From contig JASCIV010000270.1 of the NCBI GenBank assembly GCA_030374735.1, forward strand, positions 1 through 27,163: DNA of 27,163 bases, given 5' to 3'. The DNA comes from Gracilaria caudata. Taxonomy: Eukaryota; Rhodophyta; Florideophyceae; Gracilariales; Gracilariaceae. This document shows positions 1 to 7,443 of the stretch, one piece after another. Both the position numbers and the translations under genes were made by a program. Below the pieces are notes generated by a model that had not been told where the DNA came from, did no database searches, and was given only the letters and a program-made list of their open reading frames with translations. Each line of letters opens with the position of its first letter. Positions within the stretch are counted from its first letter, which is position 1.

Positions 1-2052
1 GCTTCGGGAGTTATTGGGCCGACCATACGTTGGATTGGTGTAGAGGATGTCCGTGGCTGGTTCGACGTTACCTGTTAGTGCACTTGTTTGATTCTTCTTT
101 TTCAACCACATGCAGTGATTCTGGACCCTGTTGGTCAGGGCGCGGTACAACAGGTCGTAGGTACGGATGCTATCGAACGGACCCTCGATGTCTGGGCGAG
201 ACCAGTCTTGGTCATTGACCGCATTGATGAGAATTTGGCGTTTGAACGAGTCAGTCTGGAGGTCAGGTGCAAGATGGTGGAACTTGTGGTTGATCTCGTT
301 GAGGATCTGCTTGAAGGCAGCGTCGAGTTCCGTCTTGCCGTCGAGGAACTTTGCCATGTTTAGGGAATTCAAGTCATTCAATACGCGTGCCTGCTGCGTG
401 TGATCATGGTATTTTTCGGCCATGAGACGCTTGGCCTCGAGGAAATCGGATGCGCGTATCTGGACATGCTGACGGAAAAATCGCCTTGCGTTGTCATCCA
501 GTGCGGTGGGCAGAAGAATGAGAGCCTCGCGTGGGGTAGCGAGTAGTTGGGTGAAGAGGACGTATTCATAGTCCTCGACGAATGAGATCCAGGACTGTTC
601 GGGGTCTCCATTGAACAGTTTGTTCTTGAAGGCATTGTTGATGGCCTTAGAGGCAGTAGTGATGCGGCGTACGTGTGCGTCATCAGCGTTGAATGTACCG
701 TCTTCGCGGTGAGCCATGGAGCGAAGGTGGTTTGTCATGCTATCAAACGTGGATTGAGTGTCCAACTGGGGGTTCGGAGCGCGATGGTTCTGGAAGGAGG
801 TCCCATGAGCAGCATTAGGATGCGTATGAGGGGTCCGAGCTTGCGTGCCGAAGCGTGGGGGCATGGGTTGCGTAGTAGGGTTGTACTGAGCTTGGAATTG
901 TTGCGGAGCATTGGAGGAGCCGGCTGGATGGTGCTGGTGTTGCATAGGATGCAGGTGATGCGGGTCTCGAGCATTGCCTGCGTGTTGCGAAGGCTGATAC
1001 AACGGGACTGGATGAGCGTTGTGCTGATTGCGGGGCGTAGCCGGGTACTGTGATGGATATTGCATAGGTTGGCGGAGCTGTTGTTCAACTGAACGCATAC
1101 GGTTATCATGCTGCTGTAGCATGTTACGGAATTCGTCGCCCTGGAGGTGCATTGCGCCTAACTGGTGGTGGATCTCACTGAAGGCCTTCAGGACTGGGTC
1201 CTCTGCGCGGGGAAGCGGTGAAGGTAAGGCGGTATGAAAATTGGGGGCGGTGACATGCATATGCGCGGAAATTGGTACGGAAGTTCCGTACGTATCATTC
1301 GCGGTGCTGGTGACCAAATTTTGGGAAGGTGGTGCTGGTGCCGGCATATGCGGTGCAGCGCTCGAATTCTGAGCAGGTTGTGACATAATTGGCGGAGCAT
1401 GCTGGGTGGTGACCGAGGTTGAGCCTGATGGCACTTGCGGTGGTGCTGCAGCAGGAAGTGCTTGAGATGCCGGTGCAGGAGGAGCAGCAGTCGCAACTGA
1501 AGTTGATACAGGCTGATCTTGAGCATTCATAGGGGGAGATGACTGTGTGCCGTTGCCCATATCAGTGTCGTTAGCGGTCATTGCGCGGTTCGCAAATGGA
1601 TGTAGTGTCTTATTCTCAATCAGGCTGTAGACCTGTTCGAGCTTATGGCGATAGAGGTCGGAGTCCCACAAGAGTGTCGCAATTTTCACAATATTAGAAC
1701 CGTTTGACTGCACGTGTATACCAAAGCTTTCTAATTTGTTGATTAGAGCGCGAGTGATGTTCACTCTTTTGGTTATATGTGGATGTAAGAGAAGTAGAGG
1801 CGGGAGGTTATCGCGGAGACGTTGAACAAATACAGAAGCCGTAGGTGTATCGTGCAGCATGCTGCGTATGAGCTGCGCATAATACTTCGCGGTTTCGGTA
1901 TCCAGAGTCATGCGAGGTAAGAAGCTTCGCGCATCAGCAGGTGATGCGTTCGTTCTTCTGGCAGCCATCCTCGAAGGGTCGATTGGATTGCTGACCGGTT
2001 GGTCTTCGGTGTCAAGTTGGTTCAGTAAGTGAAATGAACCAAAGTTTGACAT
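1..2052 (-). CDS. Gag-like polyprotein of an LTR retrotransposon, 5' part, open at the window edge
   Basis: From the ATG at 2052 the frame stays open for 684 codons to base 1, so the 3' part lies outside. Residues 1-160 are mixed helical sequence I do not recognise. About 170-420 is a linker rich in Ala, Pro, Gln and His. About 430-650 resembles a retrotransposon capsid/gag domain, with the pattern KLFNGDPEQSWISFVEDYEY followed by L..AR.FF and LMAEKYHDH, typical of Ty1/copia and Ty3/gypsy Gag. No zinc knuckle, protease or polymerase is visible, so the superfamily cannot be set. Gag would coat the element RNA in a virus-like particle. An LTR-like stretch with TATA box and AATAAA lies just upstream. 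The intact frame suggests a young copy. A host protein with a domesticated Gag domain is the alternative. Confidence 0.8.
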   Translation of the reverse strand, partial: MSNFGSFHLLNQLDTEDQPVSNPIDPSRMAARRTNASPADARSFLPRMTLDTETAKYYAQLIRSMLHDTPTASVFVQRLRDNLPPLLLLHPHITKRVNITRALINKLESFGIHVQSNGSNIVKIATLLWDSDLYRHKLEQVYSLIENKTLHPFANRAMTANDTDMGNGTQSSPPMNAQDQPVSTSVATAAPPAPASQALPAAAPPQVPSGSTSVTTQHAPPIMSQPAQNSSAAPHMPAPAPPSQNLVTSTANDTYGTSVPISAHMHVTAPNFHTALPSPLPRAEDPVLKAFSEIHHQLGAMHLQGDEFRNMLQQHDNRMRSVEQQLRQPMQYPSQYPATPRNQHNAHPVPLYQPSQHAGNARDPHHLHPMQHQHHPAGSSNAPQQFQAQYNPTTQPMPPRFGTQARTPHTHPNAAHGTSFQNHRAPNPQLDTQSTFDSMTNHLRSMAHREDGTFNADDAHVRRITTASKAINNAFKNKLFNGDPEQSWISFVEDYEYVLFTQLLATPREALILLPTALDDNARRFFRQHVQIRASDFLEAKRLMAEKYHDHTQQARVLNDLNSLNMAKFLDGKTELDAAFKQILNEINHKFHHLAPDLQTDSFKRQILINAVNDQDWSRPDIEGPFDSIRTYDLLYRALTNRVQNHCMWLKKKNQTSALTGNVEPATDILYTNPTYGRPNNSRS

Positions 2053-2198
2053 AAAGAAGAAAGCTCTGCTTTGTACTTAATTCATGAATGTCGTACTAAA
2101 GTCAGAGAGCGAAAAGGAGAGCCAATGAGTGGCGGAAGCGAAAGGAGTGAAAGCGTAGGGTAGGTAGGTATGAAACAGTAAAGTGAGCGGTGTCTCTG

Positions 2199-2204
2199 TT
2201 TATT
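2199..2204 (-). terminator. AATAAA polyadenylation signal in the LTR-like region
   Basis: AATAAA on the minus strand shortly after the TATA box. In an LTR this hexamer serves the 3' copy of the repeat. Here it helps identify the stretch as an LTR. Confidence 0.4.
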
Positions 2205-2227
2205 GAGGATGCAAAGAGCTGAGCGCT

Positions 2228-2235
2228 CTTATACC
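2228..2235 (-). promoter_or_regulatory. TATA box in the LTR-like region
   Basis: GGTATAAG on the minus strand, about 180 nt upstream of the Gag ATG. It is followed by a 6-bp stem-loop (AAGAGC at 2214-2219, GCTCTT at 2225-2230) and then AATAAA. Confidence 0.45.
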
Positions 2236-2465
2236 AGGTCCTAGAAGTGACCCCTCCGGGCTAGAGGTCCGATCACGGGCCAATGTGATCGGGGGCACTC
2301 CGATATGACATGCGATGACGGAGGCTATGCATCTGACGGCAGCTAGTCGTCAACAGAGTTGTACTTCAGCTTACAACGGCGGCACCGACTTGCTCCTGCC
2401 ACAGGAGTCCACAGTCTCAGCTGAGACCCCAGGGCAGCCTAAATGAAATTGCGTTCATTCATTCA

Positions 2466-2844
2466 AGTCCAATGGATGCCGATGGTGGTGTTGAGCAACG
2501 GTTGTTCGGGAAGAAGATGTGCAGTTTAGGAGTAACGCGTGTGCGTTCGGTGGTGAAACTATGTCGGAAAACGCCTAAGGGAGCGGCTTGAGGTGAGCCG
2601 CTTTTGAGAGGCACATCACCTTTCTTTCAAAGTTCTGCAGGATTCCTTGCGGGACTCCGATGCTCCATTTGGAACTCAACCGCCGAAGCCAAGGGATGAT
2701 GCAAGGTGGGACCAATGGATTAGCGAAATCGAATCCGAAGGAGACAGACCCGTGTGTATCCGAAGGAGAACTTTAAGATTCCCAAAAGGGGAAGTCAGGG
2801 CAGAAGGGTAAAGAACATTGAGAACGGAACGCAGTTTCCACGTT
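2466..2844. other. spacer between the retroelement and the broken IMPACT gene
   Basis: About 380 nt with no coding frame I can support. It contains two copies of ATCCGAAGGAGA-like sequence (about 2733 and 2758). If the retroelement boundary is right, this is what remains of the promoter and 5' region of the IMPACT-like gene. Confidence 0.4.
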
Positions 2845-3233
2845 ATGCATGGCGAGCCGCTGACGGACAGAAAGTCAGGGTTTCAGGCTCCCTTTGCGCT
2901 CGTCGCAAAAACAGGTGAGATCAATGAGATGCTGACGCGATTATGTGAATCGAAGAAGGTGGAGATCGCGACGCACAACGCGATGAAATAGATTATTGGG
3001 GGGTGAGGCAGATTTTGTTGACGATGGAGAGAAAGGGCTGGAATGGTTGTGCTACATGTACTACCTTCGTAAGACAGTTCGAAGAGAAGAACACGTTGTA
3101 CGTTGTCTCCAGGTGGTTTGGAGGGGTGAAACTGGGTGCGGCCAGATTTCGGCACATTGCGAATGTCACTAGAGATATCTTGAGAGCTCATGAGGGTACT
3201 GTGCGGGGCAGAAGGATAGATGGTGCAGGATAG
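2845..3233 (+). pseudogene. IMPACT/YIH1 family (UPF0029) gene, broken by two frameshifts
   Basis: Three consecutive pieces in three frames make up one IMPACT domain. The first (2845-2991) carries GEPLTDRKSGFQAPF and ATHNAMK, the N-terminal part of the fold, and ends at a TAG. The second (about 2990-3067) carries DFVDDGEKG, the family's DDGE motif. The third (about 3069-3233) carries LYVVSRWFGGVKLGAARF, the family's hallmark, then a stop. Each switch moves the frame by +1 (one extra or two missing bases). IMPACT/YIH1 proteins bind Gcn1 and restrain Gcn2 kinase; UPF0029-only relatives also exist. No RWD domain is visible upstream. The conserved motifs are almost untouched, so the decay is recent or the indels are assembly errors. 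No splice sites would repair both shifts. Confidence 0.75.
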
Positions 3234-3516
3234 CTGAGATGCTGAAACTGGCTGTCCACCAGCCCCGTATTTGTTCCGGTGAGCAGAGGGAAGGAAGTGC
3301 TTCCAAGCTAGTTGAGGTTATGTTGTTGTCAGACTCGTGAGTATTTCGGAACATGGTTTTCGTTATTGTCGACGCAATTTGTGTGTATGGTGAGAGCTTG
3401 GCTGGGAATTGAGTCGTCAGTCCGGATGCAGAACAAATGGATAAGAAGGAAGCACGTTCTTCCTGCAAAAAAACAATCAGGAACAGCATAGATGCCTACA
3501 ATGGCCATTGCGTTCT

Positions 3517-4842
3517 TCATAAGGCAAATACGGAAGTACCATGGCAGCCGATAAACACTCTTCGCGCGCGCAAGCCAATATCAAAAGGTTGCCAATGATC
3601 TATCCGTTCCCCATTACCAAGGGCACCGGCCTCGCCACACCCCCACATGAAGACTCTTCCATTCGCTCCACCTCCAACAACAGCCGCCGAAATCCTCCAT
3701 CCTGCAGCAATATCCACTACCCCAGCAAGGCCAGGGACTCGGACAGGCTCGGCGAAAGCGCTGGAAGATGCAGATAGTCCAATTCCTAGACAGCCTCGTT
3801 CGTTTTCTCCCAGTGCATATACAGTTCCCCCGGTTGTCAAAATGAGCGTGTGCGTGGCCCCATGGGCGACCTTCTTCACATTCAGTGAATGTGAGGGCAG
3901 GACTGGCTCGTACTGATCACCTGGTTGCGTAGAGCCAAGTTGGAAATGCCTTCCATTTCCCCACGAATACGATCGGCCACTTGGACATACGGCGGTTGCA
4001 AGATGCTTTCCGCAGAAGACTTGTTCAACTTTGATGTCTTTCAAAGCCGGGACGATTCTTGGTGCATGCTGTGCACATTGAGTTTTCGCCAACAAAAACG
4101 ACAGCACAGAGGGTTGTTGGAGCGCATCAGGATGCCCAAGTCGCCCGTTGGCTGTAGATCCCCATGTGTAAACCCTTCCCTTTTGATCAACGGCGACTGA
4201 GAAATCATCCCCAGCCGCTATGGAGGCAATTTTACAATCTATGTCACAAAGAATCTGGACGTGCTGCGGATAATTGACACGTCTTGGGACTTGATTCAAA
4301 TGAGATAATCCAAGCTGTCCATATCGATTACATCCAAATGAAAATATGTTGCCGTCCTGACAAAGCGCAAGAGTATGGCGATTGCCGCAAGCCACCTGCA
4401 ATACGTGAGAAACGGACTCAACTCTGCTGGGAACGGAGCGGCTTTCAAAACACGACAATCCAAGCTGCCCGTCCTGTCCAAAGCCACAGACATATAAGTT
4501 ACCATCAGCGCCAACAAACGCCGAATGCGCCGCGGATACACTCAAATCGCGAACCGCAACGTGCTGCAAAGCTGGGATACATTGTGGGAGTGGTACATTT
4601 CGCCCAAGAGTTTCTGGCTCATCTTGAAGCAGCTCTGGGGGGATGCCAAGTTGTCCCACATCAGCATTTCCCCACGCGTGCGCGATAAAGCGACGTTGTG
4701 GGAGACGCTTCTGGGGCCGTGAACGAAGGGGGTGAAACAGAGGCGCAAAACGAAGCATGACGGTAGCAGTGGTGGGCGGATGTGGGGGATGAGATGTTGA
4801 GCAGTGGTGGCGGGCGACCGCCGCAGATTGGACGCGGCGCAT
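3517..4842 (-). CDS. RCC1-repeat beta-propeller protein, possibly mitochondrial
   Basis: 441 residues from the ATG at 4842. Seven RCC1 signatures follow in order (AWGNADVGQLG, CGFGQDGQLGL, FGCNRYGQLGL, TWGSTANGRLGH, SWGNGRHFQLG, ALGENERGCLGIG, MWGCGEAGALGNG), enough for one seven-bladed propeller and little else. RCC1-type propellers act as exchange factors for Ran or as scaffolds. This one lacks extra domains. The first 60 or so residues are rich in Arg, Ala, Ser and Pro with no acidic residues, fitting a mitochondrial presequence, as in human RCC1L; that is inference. A second ATG at 4758 starts MLRFAPLFHPLRSRPQKR and could be the real start. A longer frame to 4881 begins with GTG and is not used. 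The next gene on the same strand ends 130 nt upstream. Confidence 0.88.
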   Translation of the reverse strand: MRRVQSAAVARHHCSTSHPPHPPTTATVMLRFAPLFHPLRSRPQKRLPQRRFIAHAWGNADVGQLGIPPELLQDEPETLGRNVPLPQCIPALQHVAVRDLSVSAAHSAFVGADGNLYVCGFGQDGQLGLSCFESRSVPSRVESVSHVLQVACGNRHTLALCQDGNIFSFGCNRYGQLGLSHLNQVPRRVNYPQHVQILCDIDCKIASIAAGDDFSVAVDQKGRVYTWGSTANGRLGHPDALQQPSVLSFLLAKTQCAQHAPRIVPALKDIKVEQVFCGKHLATAVCPSGRSYSWGNGRHFQLGSTQPGDQYEPVLPSHSLNVKKVAHGATHTLILTTGGTVYALGENERGCLGIGLSASSSAFAEPVRVPGLAGVVDIAAGWRISAAVVGGGANGRVFMWGCGEAGALGNGERIDHWQPFDIGLRARRVFIGCHGTSVFAL

Positions 4843-4971
4843 GTGCGCGCGTGGTTTACAGTGTGGTGTAACTACGAACACATATATAACGAAACCAAGA
4901 CAGTTAAGAACAAAAAAAGGGGAAAGCTACTACTTAAAAAAGGGGCGAACAACAAGGAACAAAAGAGCAAG

Positions 4972-5727
4972 TCACGAAGCGCCAAACTTCTTAGCAGCGT
5001 CCTGGAAGCGATTCCTTGCTTCCTGGGTGGAAGCCGCATCGTCATCTGCAGCGCTCTTCCCAACGTCAATATCAGCCGAAACGCCGCGTTCAAACATTCT
5101 AGCAGTATCTTGCACACTCTTCGCTCTTCCAAACGCTCGTCTGGCAATGCGTTCCTCGTCGTCAGTCATGACATCCGCATTTTCCTTCACAGGAGCCTCC
5201 TTCACAGGCGCTTCCTTGACAGCCTGTTCATTTTGATTACCTTCCAAAGCAACGCTTGCAGCGCCCTGATACCGAGCGCCGCCAGCGCTGACAGTACTGC
5301 TTTCAAACACCCTAGCGACCGAAGAGACTTTCTGAGTCTCTCCTTTAACGCCATCATCAATACCTCTCACCATTCCAACCACTTTGCTGGCATCGCCATC
5401 TATATTCTTTTCGCGTTCTCGAAACGCAGCGGCGGCGCTCGAAAATTGGCTTGAAGTGTCATTCTTCTGCTCAGGCTCCGCGAATCTTGACGCCAGAGAA
5501 TGCACAGAATGTTGCGTTTCTTCGGAAGCAACCACGTTGGGCGCCGATTTCTGACGCGAGATGTGAGAGACCTTTCGCGGCGAGCGCAGCGGAATTGGAG
5601 CTGTCGGATCGACAATGGCCCCGAACTTGGTGGCTATTGAGGAGACTTTCTCGGAGACGGGCGACTGTTGAGACGATTGCTTCGCCTCGAAGTTGGCGGT
5701 GTACGACGCTACCTTCTTGAAGGACAT
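4972..5727 (-). CDS. protein with seven copies of a short VxxxAxxFE-type motif, function unknown
   Basis: 251 residues from the ATG at 5727 (MSFKKVASYT); the frame upstream has only a GTG. A ten-residue motif, [V/F]xxxAxxF[E/G/A]x, recurs at residues 6-15, 28-37, 75-84, 95-104, 134-143, 205-214 and 241-250. Examples are VASYTANFEA, VSSIATKFGA, VHSLASRFAE, VSSVARVFES, VQDTARMFER and FQDAAKKFGA. Linkers are polar, low in complexity and probably disordered, with a small tandem repeat (KEAPV) near 171-182. There is no signal peptide or membrane segment. The motif would form one amphipathic turn-and-a-half of helix, which suggests a multivalent binding protein. I do not recognise the family. A CACGTG lies about 170 nt upstream, over the stop codon of the next gene. 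Confidence 0.8.
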   Translation of the reverse strand: MSFKKVASYTANFEAKQSSQQSPVSEKVSSIATKFGAIVDPTAPIPLRSPRKVSHISRQKSAPNVVASEETQHSVHSLASRFAEPEQKNDTSSQFSSAAAAFREREKNIDGDASKVVGMVRGIDDGVKGETQKVSSVARVFESSTVSAGGARYQGAASVALEGNQNEQAVKEAPVKEAPVKENADVMTDDEERIARRAFGRAKSVQDTARMFERGVSADIDVGKSAADDDAASTQEARNRFQDAAKKFGAS

Positions 5728-5894
5728 AATGAGCACGGCAGTGACGGTGGGCGAGAAGCGAGCGAGACGCGTTGCGCGCGAGCTGCGCCGCTTTCAAAAC
5801 GCAGAAAAGCTGTACAAGAACACAGTAAGCCCCCAAAACTTTACAGCAACATCATTCGTCGCGATTCTCCCGCCAACGGACACGAAATGCGTTC

Positions 5895-7248
5895 TCACGT
5901 GCACAGAGAGCTCCACACGGCCGCCACCGTCGCCAGCGACGCGCCAAACAGCGCGGCGGTGCCGCCGAACACCAGCCACGACCCTCTCTGCACGTAGAAC
6001 ACCTGCACCGCTCCGAACGGCGCGCCAATCCTGGCGAACGCACCCACCGCCAGCAGCACGCCCTGTCCCCGTCCTTGCCACTTGTTGGGCAGCAGCTTGG
6101 TCACCAGCGACATGATGCACGCCCTTCCCAGCGGGAATGCAATGGACACCAGTCCAAACCCGAAGATGAAGCTGTGAACCGGAAGTGTACTGGGCGACAG
6201 GAACGCCCATCCGAACATTCCTAGCGTCAGCGAGGTCGCCGTGAGCATGCGGTCCGTCACATACGTCGATACCTGACGGAGCAGAAGGAGTGTGAGTAGC
6301 GTTGCCAACGACGCGCAGGTGAAGAGCGTGTCGGCTGCAGCTAAGCTCCATTTGTAGTATGTCTGTACGAGCGGGCTGTTTCGGATGCGTTAGTGGTGCC
6401 ATTTTGCGCACGAGAGTCGAACGAAAACAAGTGAACAATACGTACGTGGTGACTGTTTCCTGCAGCGCGAAGCCAAACATATGAACGAAGAAAGCTACAT
6501 TGCAAACCACTAACGCGATCAGCAGCGGCAAGTCGGAGCCATGGGGCGCTTGTTGTTCGACAAACTGTTTGGACAGCGGCAGCAATGCGCTTCTTTCGTC
6601 CAGTTCACTCATGTCATGCATGTGGTCTTGCGCGACATGTTGCCTGTCGCTCTCTTCTGTCAATCCGAACCGATACAGCAACACGCACAACACAGAACTG
6701 AGAAGCATGAACCAAGCGGGCAAAGTGAACTGGTCGAAATGAAACGCGCCGAAGTGCATTTCAGGAAACGGAACGAACAGCAAAGCCAAAGCCGGACCGG
6801 CGACGAAGCCGAGGCAGGCCCATGTGTTGAGCTCCACTGTGGCAGCAGTAATATCTCTCTTGGACAAGCACACATTGAGGTACGCCTGCTGCACCGCCTG
6901 CGCGCCGCCCGTCCAGAATCCGCACAGCAATCTAGAAACAAGAAGCATGTATTTACCAAACACGCGCTGGTCGTACGCGAACAGGTACAGCAACGAGCCC
7001 AGTGTGCCTAGCAAACTGGCCTGTTGAAGCACCTGTTTGGTGGCGAGACAAGAGAAAAGCCAGCCGAAGTACACGGCTCCAATCGCTTCTCCCACGGAAT
7101 AGATGGCCACCACGAACGCTAGGAAGCGTTTTTGCGCGCCGAGGAGGTGCAAATACGGCCATAACGACGGCAACACAATTGCGAAGGACACGCACGGAAG
7201 GAACACGGTGAGGTACAAGGTGAACCTCGACGAAGAAGACAGTCCCAT
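5895..7248 (-). CDS. major facilitator superfamily transporter, MFSD8/CLN7-like, two exons
   Basis: Exon 1 is 7248-6446 and exon 2 is 6375-5895, joined as 427 residues. The intron (6445-6376, 70 nt) starts GTACGT, ends CAG and has an ACTAAC branch-like site shortly before the acceptor. Splicing restores a continuous frame through ETVTTPLVQTYYKW, the start of the second half. About twelve hydrophobic segments are visible. Segments 1-6 occupy roughly residues 8-200, then comes a charged loop (about 205-245), then segments 7-12. The GxxxGP-like stretch CLGFVAGPAL and the second-half pattern ETxxTPL resemble MFSD8/CLN7-type endolysosomal carriers. Substrate unknown. Without splicing the frame runs on to 5794 with a nonsense C-terminus. 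The ATG at 7248 is preferred over the upstream TTG. Confidence 0.85.
6376..6445 (-). other. spliceosomal intron of the MFS gene
   Basis: 70 nt, GTACGT donor, CACTAAC branch-like sequence about 14 nt before the CAG acceptor. It is phase 2 and its length is not a multiple of three, so retention shifts the frame. Confidence 0.8.
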
Positions 7249-7443
7249 GGTCAATACGTACGTCGTATCGACAGCTGTATTCTTCGTTTGGCACAGTGTC
7301 TATCAATGAACACAAAACGGGGGAATGTGCACCTCACGCCAGCGACTACGGCCAGCTGGCGAGCACTGCACAGCACGAGCTGTTAAAACGCGTGCACACG
7401 AGCAACAAAAGCTTACAGAATGAATTCATCAACGAAGTTACAT

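Larger units (their letters stand above)
2085..2465 (-). repeat. putative 5' LTR of the retrotransposon (boundaries tentative)
   Basis: On the minus strand this stretch reads like an LTR. A GGTATAAG box at 2235-2228 is followed about 25 nt later by AATAAA at 2204-2199, a TATA/poly(A) pairing typical of U3-R. The proposed ends are TGAATG (2465-2460) and CATTCA (2090-2085), a 6-bp terminal inverted repeat starting TG and ending CA. The Gag ATG lies 33 nt downstream. The weak points are that no standard TGG-type primer-binding site follows 2085 and the 3' LTR is outside the window. The edges are therefore a guess, while promoter and poly(A) signals are directly seen. Confidence 0.4.

Noticed and set aside
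2127..2142. GAGTGGCGGAAGCG resembling the 5' half of an initiator tRNA, as a copia-type primer site
   Set aside because: Match is partial, lies inside the proposed LTR and covers the D-arm instead of the anticodon region used by copia.
2845..3233. Programmed frameshifting in the IMPACT gene
   Set aside because: Two shifts in 80 nt with no slippery heptamer or downstream structure; decay or read errors are simpler.
4804..5454. 216-codon plus-strand frame opposite the repeat-motif protein
   Set aside because: Composition is typical of an antisense shadow (Ser/Leu-rich), it overlaps two minus-strand genes and has no family resemblance.
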